64,000 bases of DNA, from NCBI RefSeq assembly GCF_963517015.1, contig NZ_CAUQDV010000001.1:2424001-2488000 (forward strand), read 5' to 3'. Origin of the DNA: an uncultured Devosia sp. (lineage in GTDB: Bacteria > Pseudomonadota > Alphaproteobacteria > Rhizobiales > Devosiaceae). Below the pieces are notes generated by a model. The model was not told where the DNA came from. It searched no databases and worked only from the letters and a program-made list of their open reading frames with translations. How positions within the stretch are numbered: position 1 is the stretch's first letter; every line of letters begins with the position of its first letter. Made by a program: the position numbers and the translations under genes. Positions 1-9,007 of the stretch are shown in pieces.

Positions 1-2329
1 CTGCGGCGCGAACCGGCGGTTCCTCCTGTTGGGCAGATGTCAGCTCCGTCTCTGCGGAGCTTTCGGCCTCTGACGTTTTGGTTGGGGATTGCAAAGGCAG
101 CGTGAAGGTCACGCAGGCGCCGATGCGGCCATAGGGATCGGGTTCGGCATCGACGAGTTCGGTGATGCCGCCATGCTGTTCGATGATGCGGGCGACAATG
201 GCGAGGCCGAGGCCGGTGCCTTTTTCGCGGGTGGTCATGTAGGGCTCGAGCAAGCGCTGGCGGTTATCCTTGGGCCAGCCCTTGCCATTGTCGGATACGG
301 CGATGCGGGCGTGATTGCCCTCCAGCTGCGCCTCGACGATGATCGTTGGCTGGAAATCTTCACCAGAAGTATCAACGTCTTCAAATGCTTCAACGGCGTT
401 CTTGATCAGATTTGTCAGCGTTTGGGCGATCAGGCGATTGTCGAACCAAGCGTAGATGGCGTCTTCGGGCAGTAGCGTGCGGATGGTGATTTCCGGCAGG
501 CGCACGCTTTCGAGGAAGACCGCCTGGCGCACGGTGTCGCTGAGGTCGGTCATCTCGGGTGCCGCCTCGGGCATGCGGGCAAAGGCTGAGAATTCGTCGA
601 CCATGCGGCCGATGTCGCCGACCTGGCGGACGATGGTGTTGATGCATTTGTCGAAGACTTCGCGATCGTCTTCGAGCTTACTGCCATAGCGGCGGCGCAG
701 GCGCTCGGCCGAGAGCTGGATGGGGGTCAGCGGGTTCTTGATCTCGTGTGCGATGCGGCGGGCGACATCGGCCCATGCCGAGGTGCGCTGGGCGGATTCG
801 AGATCGGTGATGTCGTCGAAGGTCAGCACATAGCCCTTGGATTCGGCGATGGTGCCCTCGCGGGTCAACTGAACCTGATAGGTGCGGCGGTCGGTTTCAT
901 TGCCGAGCTGGATCTGGTCGCGCACCTGACCACGGCGGGCCGAACGGGCGCGTTCGAGGATCGGGGCCAGTTCGGGCATGACCTTTTCCATGGTCTCGCC
1001 CATCAGGTCGATTTCCTCGCGGCCCAGCATGTCGCAGGCGCGGGCATTGACCAGGTTGATGGCGCCAAAGGCATCGAGACCGATGATGCCGGCCGACACA
1101 CCTTCCACCACGGCTTCGGTGAACTGGCGGCGCTTTTCGTTCATCTCGCTGGCGGTGAGAAGAGCTTCGCGCTGTGATTGAAGTTGCTGCGTCATCCTGT
1201 TGAAACCGTTCGACAAATCGCGCAGATCGCCCCTGCCCTCCTGCACCGGCACCTGAACGTTGAGATCGCCATTACTGACGCGGTTGGAGGCGACCATGAG
1301 GTTTCGGATCGGGTCGACGAAGCGGTTGGCGAGGGCAATGCCGACCCAGAGTGCGGCCAGCAGCAGGACCACGGCCAGACCGACATAGAGGATGGTGAAG
1401 GTGATCTGGAACACCAGCCGATTGGAGGCATACTGGCGATATTCGGTGATGTTCTCGTCGGTGAGCTGCATGTATTCGAGGACTTCGGCCTCGACCGGAC
1501 GGGCGACGAAGAGGAAAATGTCGTCGTAGCCGCGCAGCTTGATAACTTGGCCCACGAGATTGATGCGGCCTGGCGCGATGGCTTCGGGGATGCCTTCCAC
1601 CAGGTTCTGCGTCATGCCCTCGGGCAATTGCGGATAGGCGCCCTGCACGGCGATCTGGGCCCGCATCACGGTTTCGCCCTGGCCATTGACCAGCGAGGTG
1701 AAGGGGAGCGAGCGGGTGACGGCCAGGGCGGTCAGGATGCGCTGGAAACGGTCCTGGTCCTCGTCATAGATGCTATGGGCCTGCTCCAGTTCGGTAGCCA
1801 CCCAGATGACGTCGTCGCGGATGACCTGGGCGTGTTCGCTGAGATAGGAGCGCGCGACGAGGCGCGAGCTTTCCACCATGGCGCGGGTGCGCTCGGAGAA
1901 CCACTGATCGAGGCCCTGGTTCAGGGCGATCGTCGCCACGATGGCGACCAGCGCTGCCGGCAGGGCTGCCACGATAGCGAACATGGCCACCATGCGGATC
2001 TGCAGGCCGGCACCGGGCTGGCGCTGCATGCGCGCCTGGATCAGCAGCGCGGCCTCTGTCAGCACGAGGGCAATGACCAGGAGGACCAGCAAGCCGGTGA
2101 CGATCCAGATCACCGTCCACATGGTGTTGGACGGCTCGATATTGGTGGCACGGGTCAGGATCAGGAACGATATCGACGACATCATCACCGAGGCGAACAC
2201 CACGATGAAGCCAAGGATGCGCAGCGGGCGGTTGGCATGCGCCGAGGCAAAGAGCGACGAGCCAGGCTTGGCCGCGCCGTGTTCGACGCTGTCCTCGCGC
2301 CCCGTCTCTGTTGCCGAAATCTCGCTCAT
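1..2329 (-). CDS. ntrY: NtrY-type sensor histidine kinase (3' end cut by window edge)
   Basis: Membrane sensor kinase of the NtrY/NtrX two-component system, linked in alphaproteobacteria to nitrogen and redox/envelope signalling. Translating the minus strand from the ATG at 2327-2329 stays open to base 1, so the last residues and stop are missing (about 776 residues visible). Predicted membrane segments lie near residues 37-58, 73-97, 112-135 and 303-330, with a large extracytoplasmic loop between the third and fourth. HAMP and PAS regions follow, then the phosphoacceptor H-box HEIKNPLTPIQ around His527, an N-box (NLIKNAVEA) and a G-box (DNGKGWP, GTGLGLAI). ntrX is expected beyond the left edge. 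Unlike the usual ntrBCYX order, a plus-strand transporter separates it from ntrC. Confidence 0.93.
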   Translation of the reverse strand, partial: MSEISATETGREDSVEHGAAKPGSSLFASAHANRPLRILGFIVVFASVMMSSISFLILTRATNIEPSNTMWTVIWIVTGLLVLLVIALVLTEAALLIQARMQRQPGAGLQIRMVAMFAIVAALPAALVAIVATIALNQGLDQWFSERTRAMVESSRLVARSYLSEHAQVIRDDVIWVATELEQAHSIYDEDQDRFQRILTALAVTRSLPFTSLVNGQGETVMRAQIAVQGAYPQLPEGMTQNLVEGIPEAIAPGRINLVGQVIKLRGYDDIFLFVARPVEAEVLEYMQLTDENITEYRQYASNRLVFQITFTILYVGLAVVLLLAALWVGIALANRFVDPIRNLMVASNRVSNGDLNVQVPVQEGRGDLRDLSNGFNRMTQQLQSQREALLTASEMNEKRRQFTEAVVEGVSAGIIGLDAFGAINLVNARACDMLGREEIDLMGETMEKVMPELAPILERARSARRGQVRDQIQLGNETDRRTYQVQLTREGTIAESKGYVLTFDDITDLESAQRTSAWADVARRIAHEIKNPLTPIQLSAERLRRRYGSKLEDDREVFDKCINTIVRQVGDIGRMVDEFSAFARMPEAAPEMTDLSDTVRQAVFLESVRLPEITIRTLLPEDAIYAWFDNRLIAQTLTNLIKNAVEAFEDVDTSGEDFQPTIIVEAQLEGNHARIAVSDNGKGWPKDNRQRLLEPYMTTREKGTGLGLAIVARIIEQHGGITELVDAEPDPYGRIGACVTFTLPLQSPTKTSEAESSAETELTSAQQEEPPVRAA

Positions 2330-2421
2330 TGATGCCGAATGGCACTCCGTCTCCGCTACGAAGGGCAGAGTCTGACCCAATTTGTCGGACCCTTCAAGAT
2401 AAATGTTGCCAAAATGTGACA

Positions 2422-2470
2422 CTCATTCGCGCGGGGAAAACGCTCCTGTGGAGCGTTTTGCGCGAATGAG
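2422..2470. repeat. long intergenic hairpin (nested inverted repeat)
   Basis: Two nested perfect stems: outer arms CTCATTCGCG (2422-2431) and CGCGAATGAG (2461-2470); inner arms AAAACGCTCC (2437-2446) and GGAGCGTTTT (2450-2459) around a TGT loop. It lies between the divergent ntrY and DMT genes. There is no T-run, so it is unlikely to be a terminator. The motif AAAACGCTC recurs at 40679-40687 in another intergenic repeat, suggesting a REP-like family. Confidence 0.7.
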
Positions 2471-2570
2471 GCCCGGAGAGCTGCGCTCGCAGGGCTACTG
2501 CGCCCGCCAAACGCTGGTCATTCGTCCGTCTCAAACTCCTGTCAAAGCTCACATCGTGCCATCTGGACAA

Positions 2571-2592
2571 GCTTTGCGCCGGAGCGCAAAGC
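2571..2592. repeat. short intergenic hairpin upstream of DMT gene
   Basis: Perfect 9-bp arms GCTTTGCGC (2571-2579) and GCGCAAAGC (2584-2592) with a 4-nt loop, ending about 30 nt before the proposed DMT start. It may belong to the same REP-like insertion as the 2422-2470 hairpin, or shape the 5' leader of the transporter mRNA. Confidence 0.6.
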
Positions 2593-2623
2593 ATTGGGGC
2601 ATTCTCCCTCCAGAGTCTCCCTC

Positions 2624-3526
2624 GTGACAGCCCCAGCACCTGCCCGCGTCGAAACCGCCAGTCTCGTCGGCATGGCCATGGGGATCGGCGCCTATTCGCT
2701 GTTCAACCTGCATGACGCCATGGTCAAGGGCATCATCACCGCCCTGCCCGCGCCGCAGATCCTGTTCGTGCGCGGACTGGTGGTGATCGCCATCTGCTTT
2801 GCCATCGGCCGGACCGGCATCGTCCGCGAACTCTGGCGATCGAAGAACCTGATGTTGATCCTGGGTCGCGGGCTGATGACCCTCGCCGCGTGGGTGATGT
2901 ATTACACTGCAGGCCGCGAGCTGCAGCTGGCTGAAATGACCACGCTCTACTATGTGGCGCCGGTGCTGACGACCGTGCTGGCCGTGATCTTTCTCAAGGA
3001 AACGCTGACACTGGCGCGCGTGGGAGGCACGGCGATCGGCTTCTTCGGCGTAGTGGTGGCGGCCAATCCGACCGGCTTTGCCATCGGCTGGCCAGTGGTG
3101 ATGGTGCTGGGTGCAGCGCTGTTCTGGGCCGTGGCGATGATCCTGATGCGGACCATTTCAAAAAGCGACCGGACGGTGGTGCAGGTTTTTGCGCAGAACC
3201 TGATCCATGTGGTGCTGATGGGCGCGGTGTCGCTGCCGTTCTGGCAGGCGATGACGATGGAGCAGGTCGCGATCTGCATCGGTGCCGGCCTGATCGGCGG
3301 CGCGGCGCAATTCGTGCTGGTCGAGGCGGCGCGGGCCGTTCCCGCCAGTGTGCTGGGCACAGTCGAATATGCAGCCCTGATCTGGAGCTTCATCTTCGGC
3401 TACCTGTTCTTTGGCGAGGTCCCCGTACTGACCGTCTATATCGGCGCCTTCTTCGTGGTTGCGGCGGGGCTGATGCTGGCGCTGAGCGAGCGGCGGAAAG
3501 GCCGTGTCGTGATCGACGCGCCCTAG
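2624..3526 (+). CDS. DMT/EamA-family permease
   Basis: About 300 residues and roughly ten hydrophobic segments in two repeats, the pattern of drug/metabolite transporter (EamA) exporters in the inner membrane. A typical EamA pattern is seen at the N-terminus (GAYSLFNLHDAMVKG) and in the first-repeat segment LYYVAPVLTTVLAVIFLKE. The GTG at 2624 is preferred over an in-frame TTG at 2594 because the extra residues are not hydrophobic and come from the hairpin region; an internal ATG near 2672 is also possible. Substrate cannot be inferred. It runs opposite to its neighbours and interrupts the ntrC-ntrY pair, so it is probably an insertion unrelated to nitrogen control. Confidence 0.85.
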   Translation: MTAPAPARVETASLVGMAMGIGAYSLFNLHDAMVKGIITALPAPQILFVRGLVVIAICFAIGRTGIVRELWRSKNLMLILGRGLMTLAAWVMYYTAGRELQLAEMTTLYYVAPVLTTVLAVIFLKETLTLARVGGTAIGFFGVVVAANPTGFAIGWPVVMVLGAALFWAVAMILMRTISKSDRTVVQVFAQNLIHVVLMGAVSLPFWQAMTMEQVAICIGAGLIGGAAQFVLVEAARAVPASVLGTVEYAALIWSFIFGYLFFGEVPVLTVYIGAFFVVAAGLMLALSERRKGRVVIDAP

Positions 3527-3538
3527 CGGCCCCGACAA

Positions 3539-3557
3539 CCGGCGCTAGTTGCGCCGG
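3539..3557. terminator. hairpin at convergent DMT / ntrC ends
   Basis: CCGGCGC (3539-3545) and GCGCCGG (3551-3557) flank a 5-nt loop between the converging DMT and ntrC genes; the ntrC stop (TAG at 3545-3547, minus strand) sits in the stem and loop. There is no U-run, so a terminator role is only suggested by position. Confidence 0.35.
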
Positions 3558-4990
3558 CTGTGCTTGACGATCTCGATGGAGTGGGTGCGGATCTTCTTGC
3601 GCAGGGTATTGCGGTTGAGGCCGAGCAGGTCCGCCGCCTTGATCTGGTTGCCACCACAGGCATTGAGGGCCATGGCGATCAGCGGGGCTTCGACGCGGTC
3701 GATGACGCGCTGATAGAGGCCGGCCGGGGGCAGGTTTGGCTCATATTCGCGCAGCACCTGTCCGACGTGAGTTTCAACCGCCACCGAGACATCGACCGGG
3801 CCATTGGAGCCGGTCGATGATGGACGCTCGGCGATGTTGAGCTCGTTCTGGACGATCTCTGCCGAAATGCTTTCATCGGCATAGAGGGCCGAAAGGCGGC
3901 GCACCAGGTTTTCCAGTTCGCGCACGTTGCCCGGCCAGGAATAGTTCTGCATCAGGCGAATGGCTTCGGCCGAAATGGTCTTGATTGGCTCGCCCTCGCG
4001 CTGGGCGGCTTTCAGGAAATGCGCTGCCAGATCGCCGACGTCGTCGACGCGCTCGCGCAGGGGCGGCAGGCGGATCGGCACGACGTTGAGGCGGTAGTAG
4101 AGATCCTCGCGGAACAGGCCCTGGCGGATCATCTGACTGAGATCGCGATGAGTGGCGGCGACGATGCGGACATTGGTCTTGATCGAGGTGCGGCCGCCGA
4201 CCATGGTGTATTCGCCCTCCTGCAGCACGCGCAGCAGGCGGGTCTGGGCATCCATCGGCATGTCGCCGATCTCGTCGAGGAAGAGCGTGCCACCCTCGGC
4301 TTGTTCGAAACGGCCGGAAGAGCGGGTATTGGCGCCGGTGAAGGCCCCCTTCTCGTGGCCGAAGAGTTCGGCTTCGATGAGATCGCGCGGGATGGCAGCC
4401 ATGTTGATGGCGACGAACGGCCCATTACGGCGCTTGCCGAAGTCATGGAGGGCCCGGGCGACCAGTTCCTTGCCGGTGCCGCTCTCGCCGGTGATCATCA
4501 CCGTGAGGTCGGTCTGCATCAGGCGCGCCAGGGCGCGATAGATGTCCTGCATGGCGGTCGAGCGACCAACCAGCGGCATGGTCTCGCCGGGCTCTTCGGC
4601 CTTGCGTTCGCCGATGGTCGGCTTCTTGGCATCGGCCAGGGCGCGGGCAACCACCGACAGCACTTCGGTAATGTCGAAGGGTTTCGGCAGATATTCATAG
4701 GCGCCGACTTCGGAGGCGCGAATGGCGGTCATGAAGGTGTTCTGGGCGCTCATCACGATCATCGGCAGATCGGGACGGAGCTTCTTGATCTTGGGCATGA
4801 CCTCGAAGGCATTGCCATCGGGCATGGCCACGTCGGTGATCAGGATATCGCCCTCGCCGCGGCTGACCCAGTTCCACATGGTGGAGATATTGCCGGTCGG
4901 ACGAACCTCGTAACCAGCGCGCGTCAGCGCCTGATTGAGCACCATGCGGATGGCGGCGTCGTCGTCGGCGAGCAGGACTACATGGCTCAT
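3545..4990 (-). CDS. ntrC: nitrogen regulation response regulator NtrC
   Basis: Sigma-54-dependent transcriptional activator phosphorylated by NtrB, controlling nitrogen-assimilation promoters. 481 residues: receiver domain at 4-120 with the acidic cluster DDD at 9-11 and phosphoacceptor Asp53 (ITDVAMPDGN); AAA+ domain with Walker A GESGTGKE at 168-175 and the sigma-54 loop GAFTGA at 215-220; C-terminal Fis-type helix-turn-helix (NQIKAADLLGLNRNTLRKK). The full architecture and length of NtrC are present. Its ATG (4988-4990) overlaps the ntrB stop in an ATGA, so translation is coupled to ntrB. Confidence 0.97.
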   Translation of the reverse strand: MSHVVLLADDDAAIRMVLNQALTRAGYEVRPTGNISTMWNWVSRGEGDILITDVAMPDGNAFEVMPKIKKLRPDLPMIVMSAQNTFMTAIRASEVGAYEYLPKPFDITEVLSVVARALADAKKPTIGERKAEEPGETMPLVGRSTAMQDIYRALARLMQTDLTVMITGESGTGKELVARALHDFGKRRNGPFVAINMAAIPRDLIEAELFGHEKGAFTGANTRSSGRFEQAEGGTLFLDEIGDMPMDAQTRLLRVLQEGEYTMVGGRTSIKTNVRIVAATHRDLSQMIRQGLFREDLYYRLNVVPIRLPPLRERVDDVGDLAAHFLKAAQREGEPIKTISAEAIRLMQNYSWPGNVRELENLVRRLSALYADESISAEIVQNELNIAERPSSTGSNGPVDVSVAVETHVGQVLREYEPNLPPAGLYQRVIDRVEAPLIAMALNACGGNQIKAADLLGLNRNTLRKKIRTHSIEIVKHSRRN

Positions 4991-6132
4991 GGTGCCACTT
5001 CCTCTTCGATTGGTGCTTGAAATGCCCCACTCGCGACGGGGAGAAGTATTCTAAAACGGGTGCGGCCCGGACGGCTGTCACAATCGATGACGCCGCCATG
5101 ATCGCCCACGATCTTGGCCACCAGCGCCAGACCAAGGCCCGACCCATTGGTCTTGGTGGTGACGAAAGGATCGAACAGGAATGGCATGATGTCGGCCGGC
5201 ACGCCGGGACCATTGTCCTCGATGACGATTTCGAGCGGCAGCGAGATGCGCTCGGATACGCCCGTGACGGAAATGCGGATGCCGGGACGAAAGGCCGTGT
5301 AGAGTCTGATCTCGGGTTTCTGAACGCGTTCAAGGGCTTCGGATGCGTTCTTCACCAGGTTCAGGAAGACCTGGATGAGTTGATCGCGATTGCCGAAGAC
5401 CGGCGGCAGCGAGGGGTCGTATTCCTCGGAAACGGCGATGCCACGAGCGACGCCATTGCGGGCAAGCAGTTTCACCCGGTCGAGCACGACGTGGATGTTG
5501 ATCGGTTCGCGCTCGATGGGACGCTCGTCGCCGAAGACCTCGACTCGGTCGATCAGGTGGACGATGCGATCGGTTTCCTCACGGATCAGGCGGGCGAGCG
5601 GAATTTCATCGCTGCTGACGGTCTGTTCGAGCAGTTGGGCGGCGCCGCGAATGCCCGAGAGCGGGTTCTTGATTTCATGGGCCAGCATGGAGGCAAGGCC
5701 GGTTACCGAGCGGGCGGCGCCGCGCGACACCATCTGGCGGTCGATCTTGTCGGCCATGGTGCGCTCCTGGATCAGCAGGGCAACACGGCCGTCATTGTCC
5801 GACAGGGGGCTGGCGAAGACGTCGGCAATGCGCTCGTCGCCGAAGCGGGAGGAGCCGACGCGAACGCGATATTCGGTCATTGGTGCACGGCGGGCAGCGA
5901 CGGTTTCGACGAGCGAAATGATGGGCGAGCCGAAGGCGATGAGATCATCGAGAGTCTGGCGGGTGAGCACGCTCAGCGAGGCACCAAAGAAGGCTTCGGC
6001 GGCATAGTTCACGAAAGTGATCTGCCGGGTTTCGCTGCAGACGATGATGGGCTGCGGCAGGGCCTGCAGCACGGCAGTGGACGGGATTGGTTCGGACATG
6101 GACGAGGGTGACGCAGCCTCAATCGCACTCAT
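4987..6132 (-). CDS. ntrB: nitrogen regulation sensor kinase/phosphatase NtrB
   Basis: Cytoplasmic histidine kinase that phosphorylates or dephosphorylates NtrC according to nitrogen status relayed by PII. 381 residues with no membrane segment: N-terminal PAS-like domain (about 20-125), H-box MLAHEIKNPLSG with His152, N-box NLVKNASEAL, and G-boxes NGPGVP and GSGLGLALV. The start ATG at 6130-6132 (MSAIEAAS) overlaps the dusB stop in an ATGA; the frame stays open further upstream, but only inside dusB. The order dusB-ntrB-ntrC is the classical nifR3-ntrB-ntrC operon. Confidence 0.96.
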   Translation of the reverse strand: MSAIEAASPSSMSEPIPSTAVLQALPQPIIVCSETRQITFVNYAAEAFFGASLSVLTRQTLDDLIAFGSPIISLVETVAARRAPMTEYRVRVGSSRFGDERIADVFASPLSDNDGRVALLIQERTMADKIDRQMVSRGAARSVTGLASMLAHEIKNPLSGIRGAAQLLEQTVSSDEIPLARLIREETDRIVHLIDRVEVFGDERPIEREPINIHVVLDRVKLLARNGVARGIAVSEEYDPSLPPVFGNRDQLIQVFLNLVKNASEALERVQKPEIRLYTAFRPGIRISVTGVSERISLPLEIVIEDNGPGVPADIMPFLFDPFVTTKTNGSGLGLALVAKIVGDHGGVIDCDSRPGRTRFRILLPVASGAFQAPIEEEVAP

Positions 6133-7130
6133 GCGGCCGCCCTTTGTTCGTTGGAGAAGATGTCTTGGATCTGGCGAAGCACCTGGCTCGGCTCTTCGCT
6201 GTTGAGGAATGCGGTGCGGCGCGGCTTGTCGAGCGCAATGCCGGCTGCGTCGAGATACCAGCCCAGATGCTTGCGCGCGGCGCGCAGGCCGACCTGGATG
6301 CCATATTCGACCAGCATGTCTTCGTAATGTTCGGAGACGAGATCGGCGAGGTCGGCGCCCTGAGGGGCGTCCGGACCGGTCTGGCCGCTGAGCCCTGCCC
6401 CGATCTGCGCCACGGCCCAAGGCTGCCCCTGCGCGCCACGGCCCAGCATGACGGCGGCGGCGCCGGATTTTTCCAAAGCTTCGCGCGCTGTTGCGAGATC
6501 GAGAATATCGCCGTTGACCACCACGGGCACATCGACGGCCTCAACAACGGCGCGGACCAGTTCCCAGCGGGCGTTGCCCTTGTAAAACTGCTGGCGGGTG
6601 CGGCCGTGGACGGTGATCATCTTGACGCCAGCGGCGACGGCGCGCCGGGCCATTTCTGGCGCATTGAGACTGTCATCATCCCAGCCGAGCCGCATCTTGA
6701 CGGTGACAGGCAATGGCGTGGCGCTGACCACGGCATCCACGAGGGTCATAGCATGATCGGGCACGCGCATCAGGGCGGAACCGGAGAAACCGTTGGTGAC
6801 GCGCTTGGCCGGGCAGCCGAAGTTGATGTCGATGATGTCGGCGCCGGCATCATGGGCCAGCTTGGCGCCACGGGTCATCCATTCGGCTTCACAGCCTGCG
6901 AGCTGAACCATATGCGGCAAGGTGCCCGGCTTGCCGAGCCTGCGGGCCATGTCCTGATTGCCGGCGGCCAAGGCATTGCTGGCGATCATTTCGGACACGA
7001 CCATGCCGGCGCCGAAGCGCTCGGCCAGCTTGCGCATGGCGCCGTCGGTGATTCCGGCCATCGGTGCCAGGAAAGCATTATTGCGAAGCTGATGCTTCCC
7101 GATGCTCAACTTGCAGGCACTGTCCGACAC
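6129..7130 (-). CDS. dusB: tRNA-dihydrouridine synthase DusB (NifR3)
   Basis: FMN enzyme that reduces specific uridines in the tRNA D-loop. About 333 residues with a TIM-barrel start (NAFLAPMAGITDGAMR), the catalytic-cysteine motif INFGCPAKRVTNG, the FMN/tRNA motif VHGRTRQQFYKG and the phosphate-binding segment VMLGRGAQGQPW, all typical of Dus proteins. The start is uncertain: GTG at 7128-7130 directly follows an in-frame TTG at 7131-7133, and no ATG is near. It is the first gene of the dusB-ntrB-ntrC unit and is divergent from ispDF. Confidence 0.95.
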   Translation of the reverse strand: MSDSACKLSIGKHQLRNNAFLAPMAGITDGAMRKLAERFGAGMVVSEMIASNALAAGNQDMARRLGKPGTLPHMVQLAGCEAEWMTRGAKLAHDAGADIIDINFGCPAKRVTNGFSGSALMRVPDHAMTLVDAVVSATPLPVTVKMRLGWDDDSLNAPEMARRAVAAGVKMITVHGRTRQQFYKGNARWELVRAVVEAVDVPVVVNGDILDLATAREALEKSGAAAVMLGRGAQGQPWAVAQIGAGLSGQTGPDAPQGADLADLVSEHYEDMLVEYGIQVGLRAARKHLGWYLDAAGIALDKPRRTAFLNSEEPSQVLRQIQDIFSNEQRAAA

Positions 7131-7307
7131 CAACTGCCCCAGAAATGGTCAATTTGAAAAGATTGCCTGCACAATAGTCATATTAGGTGCCAGCGCAACA
7201 CCCAAAATGGCCGCAGTGTGGTGCGGCAGCCCTGCACTTGCCGCATGACGGTGCGGGCGCTAGACCACGATGATGTGACGGTTTCAAGTCCGGGTTACCC
7301 AGTTTTC

Positions 7308-8498
7308 ATGCGTCAGAAGTCCATCGCCGTCATCATCGTTGCCGCCGGAAAAGGCGAGCGCGCCAGCCGGGATGGCGTTGCCGATCCCAAGCAATATCGT
7401 GTGGTCGGCGGCAAAGCGGTGTTGAGCCGGACGGTGCAGGCGTTTCTGGACCTGCCGCAGGTGACCCATGTGCTGCCGGTGATCCATCCCGAGCATGCCG
7501 CGCGCTATGCCGCGCTGGAATTAAGCGATGACAGGCTGTTGGCGCCGGTTCATGGGGCGATGACGCGGCAGGCTTCCGTGCTGGAGGGGCTCAAGGCCCT
7601 GGCACCGCTGCGGCCGGACCTGGTGTTGATCCAGGATGCGGCGCGGCCGTTTTCGACGCCGAAACTGATCGGAAATGTCATTGTCGCGCTTGAAGAATAT
7701 GACGGCGCCCTGCCCGCCCTGCAGGTCACCGATACGATCAAGCGGTCGCTGGACGGGCGGCATGTGGCCACTACCGAGGATCGCAACCAGCTGTTTGCGG
7801 CGCAGACGCCGCAGGGTTTTCGCTTCGGGCAGATTTTTTCGGCGCATATGCGGGCCCCGACCACACGACGGCAGTTCACCGATGACGCCGAAATTGCAGA
7901 ATGGGCCGGGCTGCGCGTTGCCATGGTGATGGGCGACCCGAACAATATCAAGATCACCCATCCCGAGGATTTTTCGAGGGCCGAGCGTATCTTGGCTGGA
8001 GACATTGCCATGGAAACCCGTATCGGCACCGGCTACGACGTGCATCCTTTCGAACCCGGCGACGGCGTGTGGCTGTGTGGTGTGAAAATCCCGCATGACA
8101 AGAAGCTGCAGGGACATTCGGATGCCGACGTGGCGCTGCATGCGCTGACCGACGCCATTCTGGGTGCGATCGGCGAAGGCGACATCGGGGTGCACTTTCC
8201 GCCGTCGGACATGCAGTGGCGCGGCGCGGCCTCGGTGGTGTTCCTCAAGCATGCTGGACGACTTCTTGCAGAGCGCGGCGGCAGGATCGTCAATCTTGAC
8301 GTGACAATCGTCGCCGAAGCGCCGAAGGTTGCCGTTCATGTTCCAGCCATGCGCGAAGTGATTGGAACAGTGCTGGGAATCGCAACATCAAGAATTGCGA
8401 TCAAGGCGACGACGAGCGAGCGGCTCGGCTTTGTCGGGCGGGAGGAAGGCATCGTGGCCATGGCCAGTGCCAGTGTGGAAGTGCCCAGGGAGGATTGA
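7308..8498 (+). CDS. ispDF: bifunctional IspD/IspF (MEP isoprenoid pathway)
   Basis: Fusion of 2-C-methyl-D-erythritol 4-phosphate cytidylyltransferase (IspD, roughly residues 1-225) and 2-C-methyl-D-erythritol 2,4-cyclodiphosphate synthase (IspF, about 230-396). IspD signatures: AAGKGERA with DPKQY, and IQDAARPF. IspF signatures: metal-binding GTGYDVHPF and GHSDADV, then the conserved FPPSD and KATTSERLGFVGR. The ATG at 7308 (MRQKSIAV) is chosen because the IspD fold begins at once; the frame is open upstream to 7218. The fusion is usual in alphaproteobacteria. The gene ends in a TGATG overlap with pncC. Confidence 0.97.
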   Translation: MRQKSIAVIIVAAGKGERASRDGVADPKQYRVVGGKAVLSRTVQAFLDLPQVTHVLPVIHPEHAARYAALELSDDRLLAPVHGAMTRQASVLEGLKALAPLRPDLVLIQDAARPFSTPKLIGNVIVALEEYDGALPALQVTDTIKRSLDGRHVATTEDRNQLFAAQTPQGFRFGQIFSAHMRAPTTRRQFTDDAEIAEWAGLRVAMVMGDPNNIKITHPEDFSRAERILAGDIAMETRIGTGYDVHPFEPGDGVWLCGVKIPHDKKLQGHSDADVALHALTDAILGAIGEGDIGVHFPPSDMQWRGAASVVFLKHAGRLLAERGGRIVNLDVTIVAEAPKVAVHVPAMREVIGTVLGIATSRIAIKATTSERLGFVGREEGIVAMASASVEVPRED

Positions 8499-9007
8499 TG
8501 GCAACCAAGAGCAAGACTGAGCCCGATGTAGCCCAGCAGATCATCGACATATTGACCGAGCGTGGCCAGACCATCGTCACGGCCGAGAGCTGTACCGGCG
8601 GCATGATCGCCTCGGCGCTGACCGATGTGCCCGGCGCCTCGGCGGCGCTCTATGGCGGCTTCGTCACCTATTCGAACGAAGCCAAGTCCAAGATGATCTA
8701 TGTCCAGGCGCGGTTGATCCGCGACTATGGCGCGGTGAGCAATCAGGTGGCCCGGGCGATGGCAGATGGCGCGCGCAATACCGCCAATGCAGACTATGCC
8801 GTGGCGGTGACGGGGATTGCCGGGCCGGACGGCGGCAGCGAGAAAAAGCCGGTTGGCCTGGTCTATATCGCCGTCTCGTCAGAACTGGCGACGGTGGTCA
8901 TCGAACATCGCTTCGGCGACCTGGGCCGCGAGGAAATCCGCAAGGCCAGCACGGCAGCGGCGCTGGATCTGGTGATCCAGGTGCTGACCGGTGTCGAGGA
9001 GAGCTAA
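8498..9007 (+). CDS. pncC: nicotinamide-nucleotide amidohydrolase PncC (CinA C-terminal family)
   Basis: Hydrolyses NMN to nicotinate mononucleotide in pyridine nucleotide salvage. 169 residues matching the stand-alone CinA C-terminal domain: catalytic-region motif TAESCTGGMIASALTDVPGAS, then YSNEAKSKM, and AVTGIAGPDGGSEKKPVGLVYI. The ATG at 8498 has a strong GGGAGG ribosome site 6 nt upstream and overlaps the ispDF stop by one base. The stop TAA (9005-9007) overlaps the convergent stop of the SRPBCC gene on the other strand. Confidence 0.93.
   Translation: MATKSKTEPDVAQQIIDILTERGQTIVTAESCTGGMIASALTDVPGASAALYGGFVTYSNEAKSKMIYVQARLIRDYGAVSNQVARAMADGARNTANADYAVAVTGIAGPDGGSEKKPVGLVYIAVSSELATVVIEHRFGDLGREEIRKASTAAALDLVIQVLTGVEES

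Noticed and set aside
1178..2332. Long plus-strand open frame opposite ntrY
   Set aside because: Its translation is low-complexity (Asp/Gly/His-rich) and it is a shadow of the NtrY frame, which carries all kinase motifs.
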